From Cryptomeria japonica (Eukaryota > Streptophyta > Pinopsida > Cupressales > Cupressaceae): a stretch of DNA of 64,000 nucleotides. A program made the translations under genes and the position numbers. The notes under the pieces were generated by a model. The model had not been told where the DNA came from. It saw only the letters and a program-made list of their open reading frames with translations, and did no database searches. The DNA lies in assembly GCF_030272615.1 (NCBI RefSeq), contig NW_026729191.1:88805-152804 (forward strand). Direction: 5' to 3'. Positions 1-11,390 of this stretch are shown piece after piece (positions within the stretch are counted from its first letter, which is position 1; the number at the start of each line of letters is the position of its first letter).

Positions 1-2106
1 AATACACACAATTTGCTTCAATATAACTAGCGGTTGCACCTGGGTAAGGTGCAATGTGTACGGCCGATAGGAGTTTATATCAAGTCTATGTTGTTAAGAT
101 AGATCTCTCCTAACTAGGGTATTGATGGATTTGGAAGTCAACGCTAATTCCAATACCTTACCTTCTGCCATACTTTGTAAAGAATCCTCAAAGTCAAAGT
201 TTTTGTATTTCAGCTAGATTAATGTTTGAGTTTAGAAAATAAAGATAAATTGTAAGGGTCATTTTGAGTCAGAACCAAGGGGCCTACAAATATCAAAGCT
301 AAATCCTTTTTATTCAATTCATGTGGTCACTTTCTTGAGCTTCTTACCTTTAGTAGAATTGTAGAATTATTGGTTTCATGGAAAATAATTAATACTCTGC
401 AGTTTCTTTTTTTCTTAAGGAAGCGTTTTTGTTTGAATGCAAGCTTGTAATATTGTCTTTATATATTTTAAAGAAAAAATAGCAATAGCATTGGCTTTCT
501 TTATTAGAATACTCTTAATATAATTAACAACCACACTGTGGTAATTCAAAGAAAAGCATATGGCTAGAAATTAAAAGTTTCTAAACAGAATAGCTTGAGA
601 AGAAATGATAAAAAACCAAATCCCAAAATCTTTTATAGGTTTCATAGTTAAGGAATGTAAAGATATTCAAACACATCTTTTGGTGGAGACTTGTAACCAA
701 ATATATCAAGGTGTTTATTGAAAGTGAAAACAATAAGAATGTCCAAATCTAATGAGTATGGTTCTTTGAGAGTACATATACGTCTATGAGACAAGGGTGA
801 GAAGCTAGACAGAATATAAGTTGCACAACAAAATTTCTGGTGAAAGTACTCTATTGGCTAGGCCCTAGGATATATATTATTGAGGAAAAAAATTCATTCA
901 TTTTAAAGAAAATATATCAAATCCTGGACAAGATTATGGCATCTACTTGAATCAATAAATCACGTGACACTGTATTAATGCATAAAATAGAGCACTATTG
1001 TTTTGCTCTATTTTCTCAATGCAATATGACTCAAAATAAGGGCATCTTGTAATGTACCTAAGCAGCTTACACAAGTGCAAGGCCTCCATTCCATTATAAA
1101 CATGGCATCTTAACTTATAGAACCAAAAGAACATTGTCGACAAAGGAGATTATTCTAATGGTTAATATATCGCTAGAAACCCATATTTCTTTAGTTGATT
1201 GAAAGGTGAGTCAACAAGTATGCCTGAGCCATGCATTTGTATGTGGCCCACTTAAAACTAAAGTGTGTTCCATTTTGTCTTCAATTTAACTCTTGCAAAT
1301 TGAATCGTAATTGTTATGAATATTGTATCATCTACCTTAATATTTATTAAACTTGGAAATTGTGTTACAATAGATGCATTGCTAGAAAGTATACTAATGA
1401 AAATGTCCTAGGATCCATATCTTGAGATGGTCAAGTGGTGTGTAGTTTTCAACTATTGTAACAAATTTATTTTATTTTTTGGTTTTGTCTCTCTTGGATA
1501 GGTCTTATTTTAAATTTACACCAACATTATTAGAGGTCTATAAGCTTTCTTCATAATAATATTAAGGAAGGTGTGTTTATGAACCAATTATTTGAATTAT
1601 TACTTGATATGAAAAATAAAACTGAGTCCTCGATTTTTTTGTCATATATCCATATCTAGTCATCTGAATCTGATCTCAGGGTTTTTAAAATACTAAATTA
1701 GACAAGTTATTGAAATTATATTTATTGATTGTAATGATTATTTTTATTGCAATTATTCATTTACATGTTCAATGTTGGACTAAGGGTTTATTGATGTGTT
1801 AATATTAGTGGGAAGAAATGCCACATTACTCTTGAAGGTGAATTTGTTGTTTTTCCTCATATCGTTTTAAGGGGAAAGATAGGGGAAAGATAGCTCACTT
1901 TATGTTGTAGAAGAGGAGTGAAGAAAAATGAACAAGTTTGGTCACTCAATACCCACCTAGCATTTTGTAGATTAGTAAGTAATAAATTTCTTTTAAAAAG
2001 AATAATTGCTTAGAGATAGAAGGATTTTAGAAAAGAGTAAAGTGAGACATGAAAAATAATGGCTAAAAATGCTTAATCAAACTATTTGAAATTTTGAAGT
2101 GCATAC
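1..2106. other. AT-rich spacer inside the duplicated block
   Basis: No coding homology, RNA gene or element border was recognised. A 63-codon minus-strand frame at 952-1143 is preserved in both copies, but the whole region is nearly identical, so its preservation says nothing about coding. Confidence 0.6.
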
Positions 2107-2504
2107 CAATAACTGAATGTATATAGCTAGCTAAGAAATTAGCCTTCAGTCCTCCTGCAAGTGTGTAAACAATGACACAAAGTGGGATTAGAAAGCTAGC
2201 AGCATATATATTTACTCCAGTCGGAGAATTTACAACAGCAGATCTGCCCAGTAGTATCATTGTTATCAGAATGATGTTTGTCGAAAAACAAAATGTGAGG
2301 AAGACCAAGTTTGCGGCAGATCCCCATCTGTACATTACCAATGCAAGCTTCAATTAGATAGGCAATTCAAGTTACAAGTTCATTTAAGTTAGTTGACAAT
2401 ATTATAATTCACCAATAGTTCACATACCTAGCACGTACAATCTCACAAACATTGTGTGCATATGAAGCCTTTCTTTTTATTTCAATAGCCATGATTTCAA
2501 TCAT
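2107..2504 (-). pseudogene. DUR3: DUR3-type urea/H+ symporter fragment, two exons (left copy)
   Basis: Two adjacent exons of a DUR3-like urea-proton symporter (sodium:solute symporter family), which imports urea across the plasma membrane. The upstream exon is about 2504-2428 and encodes the stretch MAIEIKRKASYAH followed by CEIVRAR. The second exon is 2327-2107 and encodes [14 protein letters not shown], then [12 protein letters not shown] and [15 protein letters not shown], typical of two membrane helices of the family. The intron between them has GT/AG borders (donor GTATGT, acceptor TACAG), and the downstream exon ends at a further GTATGC donor. Only about 100 of roughly 700 residues are present. 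No other DUR3 exon is visible nearby on either side, so this is a gene fragment, although its frame is open. Confidence 0.85.
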
Positions 2505-2840
2505 CTTTCATTATGACAGAGGAGGATCATAATATAGAACATTGCATGCTTCAGAAAATGTCTCGAAGAAGTTTATACCACTAATGTAAGGGAGGTAACT
2601 AATATAACATTTCAGGTGATAAATATTATTTACTTTAGAGAATACGAAGACGACTTGTCATGGTTGTGGAAGACATTGATTTCAGAAATGTGAATCGTTC
2701 CATCATTTTAACGCAAAATTTTGCACACTGTTTTAGACATGATCGAGTAATAATGAAGGGACTTATACACAACATATTAGAAGGCAGATTTAAAATCAAA
2801 TACCATCATGCAAATTCAATATGAATAAAAATAATGTGGA

Positions 2841-3415
2841 AGTGCAAACAATGTACAAGAATTGTTTGACAAAATGCCACCAGATAGTATCTTCTCAGGG
2901 GACATGCTTGTTGGCACCATTAGTGAAAACGTTTTTCTAAGAATAAAAAAACTTTCAAGTAAATGTTACCGGAAGCCACCTCCATAGTAGTGCCAGACTG
3001 AGTGCTCTAATGGATATTCAACAATATTGAAGAGAAATTCATCAAAGCACTATAGAAGGGTAATTTTGTCAAACGGTCTAAAATGAAAGCCTACCAAAGG
3101 CATTAATGGAAACTTAAATTCTTAAAACCTCTAATGAATTACTAATCCAACTCAGTAGCTGAATGATCATTGTTTAAATTCTTTTAGAAAAGGGCTTTCA
3201 AAGCTTTCAAGGAAAAACACAATTGGCAGGTGTAAAGTCGGATTCTTGGAAGGTGTAAAGTCGGATTCTCTACCAGGGTCTGATGCTTGAATCCGAAAGG
3301 AAACCTTGGAAAAGGGTTTGGACATTCATCAAGTATATATTAGACGGGAATTTTTTATCAAAGCAATGGTGGGAGCGGTTCTAGTAGACGTCTATGTAAA
3401 ATGTGGGAGTACAAA
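2841..3415 (+). pseudogene. PPR protein gene relic
   Basis: Broken pieces of a plant pentatricopeptide-repeat protein (organelle RNA-binding family). At 2851-2930 the frame reads ELFDKMPPDSIFSGDML, matching the usual PPR linker ELFDKMP followed by a D-V-S-W-type segment. Near 3225-3250 it reads QLAGVKSDS, as in QMQLAGVKPDS. At 3300-3415 it reads LEKGLDIHQ and then AVLVDVYVKCGST, as in the LVDMYAKCG motif. The pieces lie in different frames with stops between them. About 20 bases around GGTGTAAAGTCGGATTCT are duplicated in tandem (3229-3268). A full PPR gene would be 1.5-2.5 kb, so only remnants survive. Confidence 0.7.
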
Positions 3416-3419
3416 CATG

Positions 3420-4530
3420 ACATGGAAATGTGTGTGATCTAATTAAATTATGTTTCATGATCTTCACAGATAAAAGAGCAAAAGGATATTTGAGAAGAGT
3501 TATGTAAATCCTCTTATGTGAGAAAATAAGGATTTTCTTAACGATCATAATAAGCAATAGCGATTTTACTCTAAAATCGAATGAAAGCAATGAATTTAAC
3601 TGTGATTTGACACGCAATGAATATTAGCTACTCTAAAAATGCCCCCAAACTCTACAAGATTCGGGAAGCCCATGAACAAGCTTTTACAAAACCAGTAAAG
3701 CTGAACCCAACACATGAGTTGATAAGACTGTCTCTAAATTAATTTCGGAAACATACCCACTAGTCAAATTTCTTAGTTTAAATCCAACTGAATCAAAAAG
3801 AAAATGGTAAACATGGATAATGGGTTTACTGTCACACTCACTTGCAACAATTTGCAAGCACATCTTTCCTTCAATACTAACCCCAATAAAAGGCAAAAAT
3901 ATGGCTATCGTGAACGATTTGCAGGGGCGATGGTGGTCGCTAGCAAGGTTGGACGCCATGATGGAAACGTGTAGGGCGCAGGAGGCACGTGGGCATGCAG
4001 AGCAATTTCTAGCACAATGTTAACCATTTACCAACGCGTTACACGAGAAATCCCTCCCACTCGTTAGAGGAGAAACCCTAGCCACGCGTATCGCAAGTCT
4101 TGCCCGGTGATCTGCATCTTCTCCCGGTTAACCCTACATCAGAAACAACCACCATTAAACAACAAACCATGCTCAAAAAAATGTTTTCAGGAAGGCGGTT
4201 CCTGGCGTGAGACCATTCCGGTGGCGGGGCACCCCCACAGGGGATTGCCTATCAGCAAATTAACTTAATCAAACTATGTGATTGTTAGACTCATTACTAT
4301 GCTCAGTTTTATCTCTACTTTACCTAATATCTTAAAATATATATGTGAATTCAAAATCCACTTATATGGAAAAGTTAAATATGTGTGATGATAAGAACAA
4401 AGGTATTAGTAAAGTGTATTGAAAAAGCTTAGAGTTATTCATAAGTTTAATTGGTGGTAAATTAATAAAGTGAAATTCTAAAAGTTTTTCAATAGTATAC
4501 ACGTGGAGTTATCTAATATCCTTTGGTTTG
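3420..4530. other. Unassigned spacer with a GC-richer patch
   Basis: Positions 3880-4250 are clearly richer in GC than the surroundings and contain stop-free stretches on both strands, of 67 codons plus and 91 codons minus. I do not recognise any family in them. Possibly the remnant of a retroelement or a gene edge. Confidence 0.3.
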
Positions 4531-4535
4531 GAACA

Positions 4536-6015
4536 TACATTGTGATCATCATGAATATCATCAATTACATCCTCATTGCCCCTATTTTTAAATTCAATCA
4601 CAATATTAACTTGTGGAAAAAGGGGAAAGTGATATTAACAGATTAAATCCAATTTAAAAGTGGAGTCTCTAATAAATGATAGTCATGATTGTATATAGTA
4701 GTATATAATTATAAAAATAAATAATGAGGTATATTATAGATTTAGTCCTTAAAGATTTGTATTAAAGCCTCCATTAACATATCTTTAAGTTCATTATTGT
4801 ACATGAAGTATAACTCATGTTAGTAAATAATGTTTGAAATTGTGATATGTGATCTACAATTAGTTCCCATTTTAATTGTTTTCATTTCATGGGTTCAAGA
4901 TCATATATGTTACACTCAATTATGATTATTATATTTCATGAAGACAATAGCTAAATGCTCGAAAAAAGTAATAAGTGTATGTTATAATGAATACAACTAT
5001 GCAAGTGAATGATCAATTGAACTTGATGGGAATATGTTAGCAAGAAATTATTCCTCATGAAAATAAGGGAGGCACTATATTGGAAGTATTGCAAGCATTA
5101 CAATGGGTCACCTATGCAAGTGCATGATCAATCGAACTTGATGGGAATATGTTAGCAAGAAATCACTTGTCGCGAAAATAAGGGAGGTCGCCTTTGCAAT
5201 CACACTTATGAAAAAATGGACCACAAATTCACTTGGTGCAAGATACGTTGAAACACGTAATGTAATGAAGGATTTTTTTTTATTGTTTTGGTTTGATCAG
5301 GTATTGTTTAAGTCTTTGGTTCTAATCATTAATGTACCTTTTAGACAAGACTTTCCATTATTGCTAATGAGGTGGTTTTAAAGAAAGTTCTCAATAAATC
5401 TCCTATAATTGTGAGTTATTTCATTTCACTATATGGTTGGATCTAGTCCTTAACTAGATATTATCTTTGACTACATTAGAAAGCAAGCATGCTTTGAAAT
5501 AAATTTTTCCCTCTATGACCTTATTTATTTTGGGTACTATAAAGATGAAGATAATGTAACATTCATGATATATAGGAAGTTACATTGTGACTGGCATGAA
5601 TATCATAAATTGCATCCTCGTCACTCCTATGTTAAATTCAAACATAATATTAACTTGTGGAAAAAGGGGAAAGAGATATAAATACATTTAATCCAATCAA
5701 AAAGAGGAGTCTCAAATAAATGGTGGTCATGTTTGTATATAGTAGTATATGATTATGATTGATGTGGTATATTGTAGACTTGGTCCTTAAAGATTGGTAT
5801 TAAAGCCTCCATAAACATACCTTGAAGTACATTATTGTACATGAATCATAACTCGTGTTAGTAAATAGTCCTTGAAATCATGACATGTAATGTATAATTA
5901 GTTCTCATTTTTATTTATTTTTATTTCTTAGGTTCAAGATCATATGTCTTCGGCTGAATTATGATTAATATATTTCATGAAGACACTGGCCAAATGCTTA
6001 AAAGAAGTAATATAC
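4536..6015. repeat. Diverged direct repeat pair, about 440 bases, 1.04 kb apart
   Basis: Positions 4536-4975 and 5582-6015 align along their length in the same order; both contain AACTTGTGGAAAAAGGGGAA, TATATAGTAGTATAT and ATATTTCATGAAGACA. Divergence is perhaps 15-20% by eye. Between them sits a second, shorter direct repeat (about 4994-5071 and 5111-5187) containing AACTTGATGGGAATATGTTA. No coding content was recognised. Confidence 0.75.
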
Positions 6016-7432
6016 GCACGTAGTTCAAATTCATAGTATCAAATAAAATATATCTAATGATTCACTAATGAGATGAATCATTTGATTACAAGAGCAAGTA
6101 TTTGTTTCGACCATGTATTAAGATAAGTGTATTATATCAGAAGAAAGGGCAATAGGGAGGAAAATTTGCCTCAACTTAAAACTGGTAACTCTAGGAGGAT
6201 GATAAGGTAATGTATCATGTAACGTGTGGGAAAAGGAACAATGATGTAAATATATAAAAAAATGCAAAAGGTAAAAGGAGGGAGTGTGCAAAATCATAGA
6301 AATAAAAGTATAAATTATAACAAATGTGAATGGTACCTCTCTATTTATGAATTTCCTTGGACTCTATGTTAAGACATACTTTGTCCTAGGTTCAATGTGC
6401 AAGTTTAGGCCTATTCTCTAGTCACAAGTTCTTCCTATTTGTGTGAATTTAATGCTACACAATTTGTATTTCTAGTTTATAAGTCACCCAAATGATCCAT
6501 ATCTACTTTTTTCTTTTTTAAATTTCTGAAGATTAATATTACTTTTAAGTACATTGGAAATGTTGTCATTATGTTGGAAGGGGACATGTTCGCCTAGCCC
6601 AAACTTAGAAACATGACTAAAGGATAAAACACAATACAAATGTGTCTCAGAACAAAGTATTCTAAGTTATCATCCAAACATGTATCTATTCAAGATAAGA
6701 ATATGGAAGAGTAGGTTGAATTTGATTTTAAATTTTGAAAATGCAAGGTTTAAATTTGTGCCCATAGGGTTGACCTTTTAAATGTGGAAATGATATTGGA
6801 TAGATGAATAATTATTTTAAAACACATTTTAAGAATTCTAGCATGGACCAAACTCACAAGTCATTACTTTAGAGTTTTAATTTTACCTAGACAACAAGAA
6901 AATTGATATTAAAAGACCGAAAAAATGCCCTCTTTAAGTTTAAATTCATTATTTAATGCTTAAGAAAGATAAATCAAACCACAACTTAATAATATTAAAT
7001 TAATAAATTAATCAACATAAACATAAACATAACACATTTATAGAAGAATACCTTAATTGCCTCTTATGATAAGGCCTAGGTACACCAACGAATCTTGATA
7101 ATGGTTTTCTTCGATTGGTCATGAAATATTAACCTACAAACTTGTAGGTTAAGATCAGTATATAGCTGAAATAACAATATTTATTGAACAGGAAAAATCA
7201 CATAGTTGATGAAACGCCACCTCCATGGAAAAGACAAATGCATTGATGGGCCAAAAAATGAAATAAAAGATTCAATGATGGAAGGATTGGATGCTACAAT
7301 TATATAGAGACATCATAATCAATAATATATGCATAGATGGAGGGTAAGGATAATGGTATATGAGAATCCATGCATCAAGGGATGTATCAATGATGCACAA
7401 TAAAGGCTAGGTGTGATACAAACTAAAGTAAC
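6016..7432. other. AT-rich spacer
   Basis: Nothing recognisable as a gene, RNA or element border. Confidence 0.5.
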
Positions 7433-7437
7433 AAAGG

Positions 7438-8652
7438 TGTTAGAGATTTTTGTTAGCATGAGCTTGTATGGTTGTCGCTGATGTCAAACTTGGTTATCCG
7501 AATGGATATTTGTTTGGATATGCTTTGTCAGATCTTAGTTATCTGGATGGATGTTGGTTTGAATACTCTTTTGGTGTTGGTTTTATCATCCTGTATTTAG
7601 GGTGGTTTGGAATGCATTTGGTGCCCTCTAAATATGTTGTTAATTACATTGTAGTTTATTACATCATGTTCCTTTGTTCTGGCTATGTGTTGGAAGATGC
7701 CTTGAGATGTTTACTTGGGTCTCACCTTGGTGTGTGGATATTTGCATGGAGTATTTTGCATTGGAATTGGTTATGTGGCCGACTAATTGATTATGTCTAC
7801 ATATTATCATTTTTAATGTCCTTTGGAGTATGTGTGAGCATTTGTGGATTGTCAAATCATTCATGGAATGCTAAATTATAATATGTTCTGGTTCCCTCTT
7901 TCTCTTAGAATGGACCAATCTAAGTATTTTAGGTAAGGGTGGCTTATTTTGTGTAATATTTCTTATTCTATTTTGGTTGAGCCTTAATTCGGATTTCAAT
8001 GTTGCATCTCATATTTAAGATGTGTAGATGGATAAACTAAGTGTGGATGAGAAGTGAATTGTGTGATAATTGTATGTGAATGATTTACAAACAGATTTGA
8101 GTTTGTGGTGATGAGAAAGTCAATTTGAGAAGAGATTTGAACTTCATATATTCTACAAGACATAATGTTGTGACAGTGAAGATTATTACATATGTTTTCC
8201 ATGTTATTGATCACTAGAATATTGTCCAAGAACAATTTCATGATCAGGAGAATCCTTCTCAATTTTAGTTCAGCTATTTCATTCGTTGTTGATTGATAGT
8301 GGGTCCTTTGGTAGCAGTTTGTATTTTGTCTTGAAGAAGTGTTCTTCAGTTGTACAAGTCCTTCTTGTATCTTGCCTAAGGTAGTGCACCTTCATTATGC
8401 AAGTCCTTCAGGTGTTGGTACTCCTTGGTTTCAAGCCTAAAACATTGTAAACATTGTTATCCATATTGTGAGTTATATTCTCCGTGGTTTTTCCCTGTTT
8501 GGGTTTTCCATGTAAATTTGGTTTTCATTTGTTATGTGTTTATGCTTGATGTGATAATGGTTAAAGTGTTGTTGAATAATTTGATTAATAGTTGTTGTTG
8601 AAGTTCCAGATCAATTCACCTTGCCCCCCTCAATCCTATCGCGTGTTCGACA
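7438..8652 (+). mobile_element. Solo LTR of a retrotransposon (probably copia-like), complete
   Basis: The element starts TGTTAGAGAT and ends TTCGACA, the TG...CA limits of an LTR. It is flanked by identical 5-base target duplications AAAGG at 7433-7437 and 8653-8657. Length is 1,215 bases. Internal text near 8490-8510 (GTGGTTTTTCCCTGTTTGGG then TTTTCCATGTAAA) and the pyrimidine-rich end (CACCTTGCCCCCCTC) are typical of plant Ty1/copia LTRs. No internal region or second LTR is present, so it probably formed by LTR-LTR recombination. A 137-codon frame at 7468-7881 lies wholly inside the LTR and is not a gene. Confidence 0.9.
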
Positions 8653-8657
8653 AAAGG

Positions 8658-9884
8658 CCCTAGAAAGGATCAAAATAGTGATATAAGAATGACCTAGGAC
8701 TAATAAAGAATAAATAAATTATTCAACAATCAAATATATGAAACCTAATGTAAAAAACCAAAGAAAAGGTGGATAGGGTGTGAAACATCTAAGATTAGGT
8801 AATGATAAGAAAAAACCCTAAAAGAAGTAAAGAAATGAATGATCATACATGAGAAACATAAAAATATAAAAAAATCTTGTATGCAAGGTAAGTAATTAGA
8901 AACATTAACCTTGAAACCCTAATGAAGGGGAAGAAACCTTAAGGGAAAATTCTTTGTCATGTTAAAAATATAAGGTTAAAAAAATTTAAATAAAATTAAT
9001 AGATTTTCATTATAAACTCATTAAATATATGCAATCGATTAACAAATAGCAAACCTAGTTAATTTAGAGGTGGAGCTAATAATAGAATTAAAATAAACAT
9101 GATCTACTTAAATAGGGGTATAAGTGTACATAGCTCCAATATTTATGATGGATAAATAATATTGTTGTTGTTATGGAATGTTTCACCTATGATGTAAATA
9201 TTTCTCTCTTTCCCGATAAATAAATTATTATTCTATAAATTTGATCAAAATTTACAGCTATTATATCAAATATTATAGTAGATAAAAGTGCATATCGTGC
9301 ACTAAAAGACGTCTTATTTCATGCCACTTTGTGTTGATGTCATGGATATATGGTATCAATGTTCAATTGACTTCAAAAAGTGCACTATTTGACCTAAATT
9401 TGTAGTCATCTCTAGATTTGTTTTATGTCTTCAATTATAAAACAAAATTGATCAATTTTTATAACGTTTTACCATACTATACTAGGTCATGTATACACTA
9501 CTATCACTTCTATAAAACCATATTTGATCCAAATTTCTCACTTCTCATACTAAATTTTCAAGAATATGATCACAATCAATTGACATTGAAACTCTTTATA
9601 TTAATATCTAAACCTTAAAAACATCTGAAATCATTTTTTTCATTCAAAATTAACATCATAATACATCTCACAGTAAACTATAATTACTTCAATTTAAAAA
9701 ATCTTAATCTCGATTACATCAACATTTTGCATTCTCTCCTGGACATGTTTTAACTTCTTTACTATAGGATGTTTTTATTAGCTTACAAATGGTTTCAAAC
9801 CATTAGACCCGTCCATGGAATGGTTGCTTCCACTATCAATTGTTACCTGCCTAAGTGAGATGATATTTTGACGATCCAGCTTTG
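8658..9884. other. AT-rich spacer
   Basis: No gene or repeat border recognised. Preserved almost unchanged in the right duplicate (61358-62585). Confidence 0.5.
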
Positions 9885-10190
9885 TAGAAAGTGCTGAGAC
9901 GATGAGGGCTCCAGTTTTTAGTAGCCTCAAAAACTGCAAGAAACAAACTATTTTATAATGCTCACAGCCTGGCCAGCTGTACGCGGAACACGCTCTTCTA
10001 GCTGGACCTTCAAGTGCCAATCTGCCACATGCAATCTTCGTTTCTTTTTGCTAACACCAAATCTACCGTCACTATTATAATACACAGGCGTTCTCCGACC
10101 CATCAACTTTCCTGTTACTTTCCCTTCTTTCCTCTTTTCCTTAGCTGAGACTGCTTCATACCTATTTATATCTATCCCAGGGATCTTCAT
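9885..10190 (+). promoter_or_regulatory. Orphan XTH-type promoter relic (left copy)
   Basis: The text around 9948-10020 aligns with the region upstream of XTH copy 6 (55938-56010): both read CTATTTTATA, then a CACAGC block, then CCAGC and AACACGCTCTTCT. It also aligns with the region upstream of copies 4 and 5: CTCTTC-AGCTGGA-CT and AGTGC, and further up TAGTAGCCTC against AAGTAGCCTC. Downstream, TACTTTCCCTTCTTTCC and a TATA-like TATTTATATCTAT follow in the same order as in the XTH promoters. No XTH exon follows; LTR-like and copia sequence takes its place. The right copy is at 62586-62891. Confidence 0.65.
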
Positions 10191-10199
10191 CAGCCATCA

Positions 10200-10420
10200 T
10201 TCTACGCTTTACTCATTATTAATATGGAAACATCCAGCGCTGATCACAGAAATCCCTGATTCTCCGGAGCTGTTTCCATTTTCTGCAGATCGCTCTGTTC
10301 TCTTTGAGCTGTTTCTATTTTCTGCATTCTATTCTCATCTGTTTCTATTCTTTGTAACGATGGTTATTTAAAACCTCTTGACCCAATGTTCTGAATATAG
10401 TAGAATACGTAAAGTATTTT
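10200..10420 (+). mobile_element. Probable LTR remnant joined to the copia relic
   Basis: Contains three near copies of CTGTTTC-ATTTTCTGCA and a TATTTAAAACCTCTTGA...ATAGTAGAATACG stretch of the kind found in the R/U5 part of plant copia LTRs. It runs straight into reverse-transcriptase coding sequence, so the element is internally deleted. The LTR edges and target duplication were not found. Confidence 0.4.
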
Positions 10421-11108
10421 CTGTCTTCACATCTCTTATCTCAACGGAAGTATACACTTGATCTTCTCAAGAAGACAAAGATGGACGGTGCAAAACCGGT
10501 TCGCACTCCTATTTGCAGCTAAGAAAAGTTGTCTAAATTCATCGGCTCTGCCTTCAGCGATCCAACTCTATACAGGAGTGTTGTTGGTGCTCTTCAGTAT
10601 CTCACCCTTACGAGACCAGATATTGCCTTCGCTGTCAATAAGGTATGCCAATTTATGCAACAGCCCACTGATGATCATTGGAATGCTGTCAAGCGTATCC
10701 TGCGGTACCTAAAGGAAACTCTCTCTTATGGACTGCAACTCAGCAAGTCTAGCCCTCTCACTCTTAATGCCTTTTCTGACTCAGATTGGGCTGGCTGCCC
10801 CGATGACCGTCGTTCTACTAGCGGTTACTGCATCTTCGTTGGCCCAAATCTGATTTCATGGAGTGCTCGAAAACAAAAGACTGTCTCAAGGTCTAGTACT
10901 GAAGCTGAATGTAGACGAGCTGCCATAGCCACTGCTGAGCTAATTTGGATTCAATCCCTCCTCTCTGAACTTGGATATTCTCCCCCTACTCCCCCTATTC
11001 TATGGTGTGACAATCTTGGTGCTACGTACCTCACGGCTAATTCAGTCTTTCATGCACGGACTAAGCACATTGAGATTGATTATCATTTCGTTCGTGAGAA
11101 AGTTGCTA
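10421..11108 (+). pseudogene. Ty1/copia polyprotein relic: RT end plus RNase H (left copy)
   Basis: The end of a copia reverse transcriptase and most of RNase H. The frame reads SQRKYTLDLL, an in-frame TAA at about 10520, then [10 protein letters not shown] and [20 protein letters not shown] (conserved RT thumb/connection wording), [17 protein letters not shown] and [11 protein letters not shown] (RNase H), and [14 protein letters not shown] with [10 protein letters not shown] near the end. The usual EAEY is EAEC here because of a TGT codon; the right copy keeps TAT. Gag, protease and integrase are missing and the C-terminus runs into unrelated sequence, so it cannot move by itself. Confidence 0.9.
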
Positions 11109-11390
11109 AAAGAAGAGCCAAAGAATCTCACTCCCCCATATTCACCACTAACAAAAAATTGAAAAACTAAAACTAGGCCAAGACTAAAAATGGCCACATT
11201 TTTCAGCCAAAAGAGAAAACACAAAAACCCTTTCACAAAAATAGAGACAACACCACCCGAATAAAATAAACAAAGAAAAACAGGGGGGAAATATCTCCTA
11301 ACCAGCCTCTAAAATTGAATACCACAAAAGATAGGGTAAACACAAAAGATAGGAAGAATGGGGTCATAGCCTCCAAAATATACCTCCAAG
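11109..11390. other. Unclassified A/C-rich repeat-like sequence, interrupted by the hAT element
   Basis: The sequence is A/C-rich on the plus strand and resumes after the hAT insertion at 12174-12420. In style it resembles 19130-20870. No domain was recognised. Confidence 0.35.

Larger units (their letters stand above)
2529..7534. other. 5,006-base segment missing from the right duplicate
   Basis: The right copy jumps from the GATC that aligns to 2525-2528 directly to the sequence following the GATC at 7531-7534. The 4-base identity at both edges is a microhomology signature. The segment carries a PPR relic, diverged direct repeats and the first 97 bases of a solo LTR. Because the solo LTR is whole only here, this is the ancestral state and the right copy suffered a deletion. 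Confidence 0.9.
1..11299. repeat. Left copy of a large direct duplication
   Basis: This stretch matches 57708-64000 in the same orientation. Position 1 pairs with 57708, and 11299 pairs with the last base of the window, so the true right edge is not visible. By eye the aligned parts differ at about 25-30 positions in 6.3 kb. The one large difference is a 5,006-base segment (2529-7534) present only here. The block holds a DUR3 relic, a PPR relic, a solo LTR, an orphan XTH-like promoter and a copia relic. It could be a true tandem duplication or a haplotype placed twice in an assembly; the sequence alone does not decide. Confidence 0.95.

Noticed and set aside
7468-7881. 137-codon frame rich in aromatic and hydrophobic residues, repeated at 60219-60581
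   Set aside because: It lies wholly within the solo LTR, which has TG...CA ends and AAAGG duplications; its recurrence is explained by the block duplication.
9778-10190. Two 80-codon minus-strand frames preserved in both duplicates
   Set aside because: They lie antisense over the XTH-like promoter relic; preservation follows from the recent duplication and no protein family is recognised.
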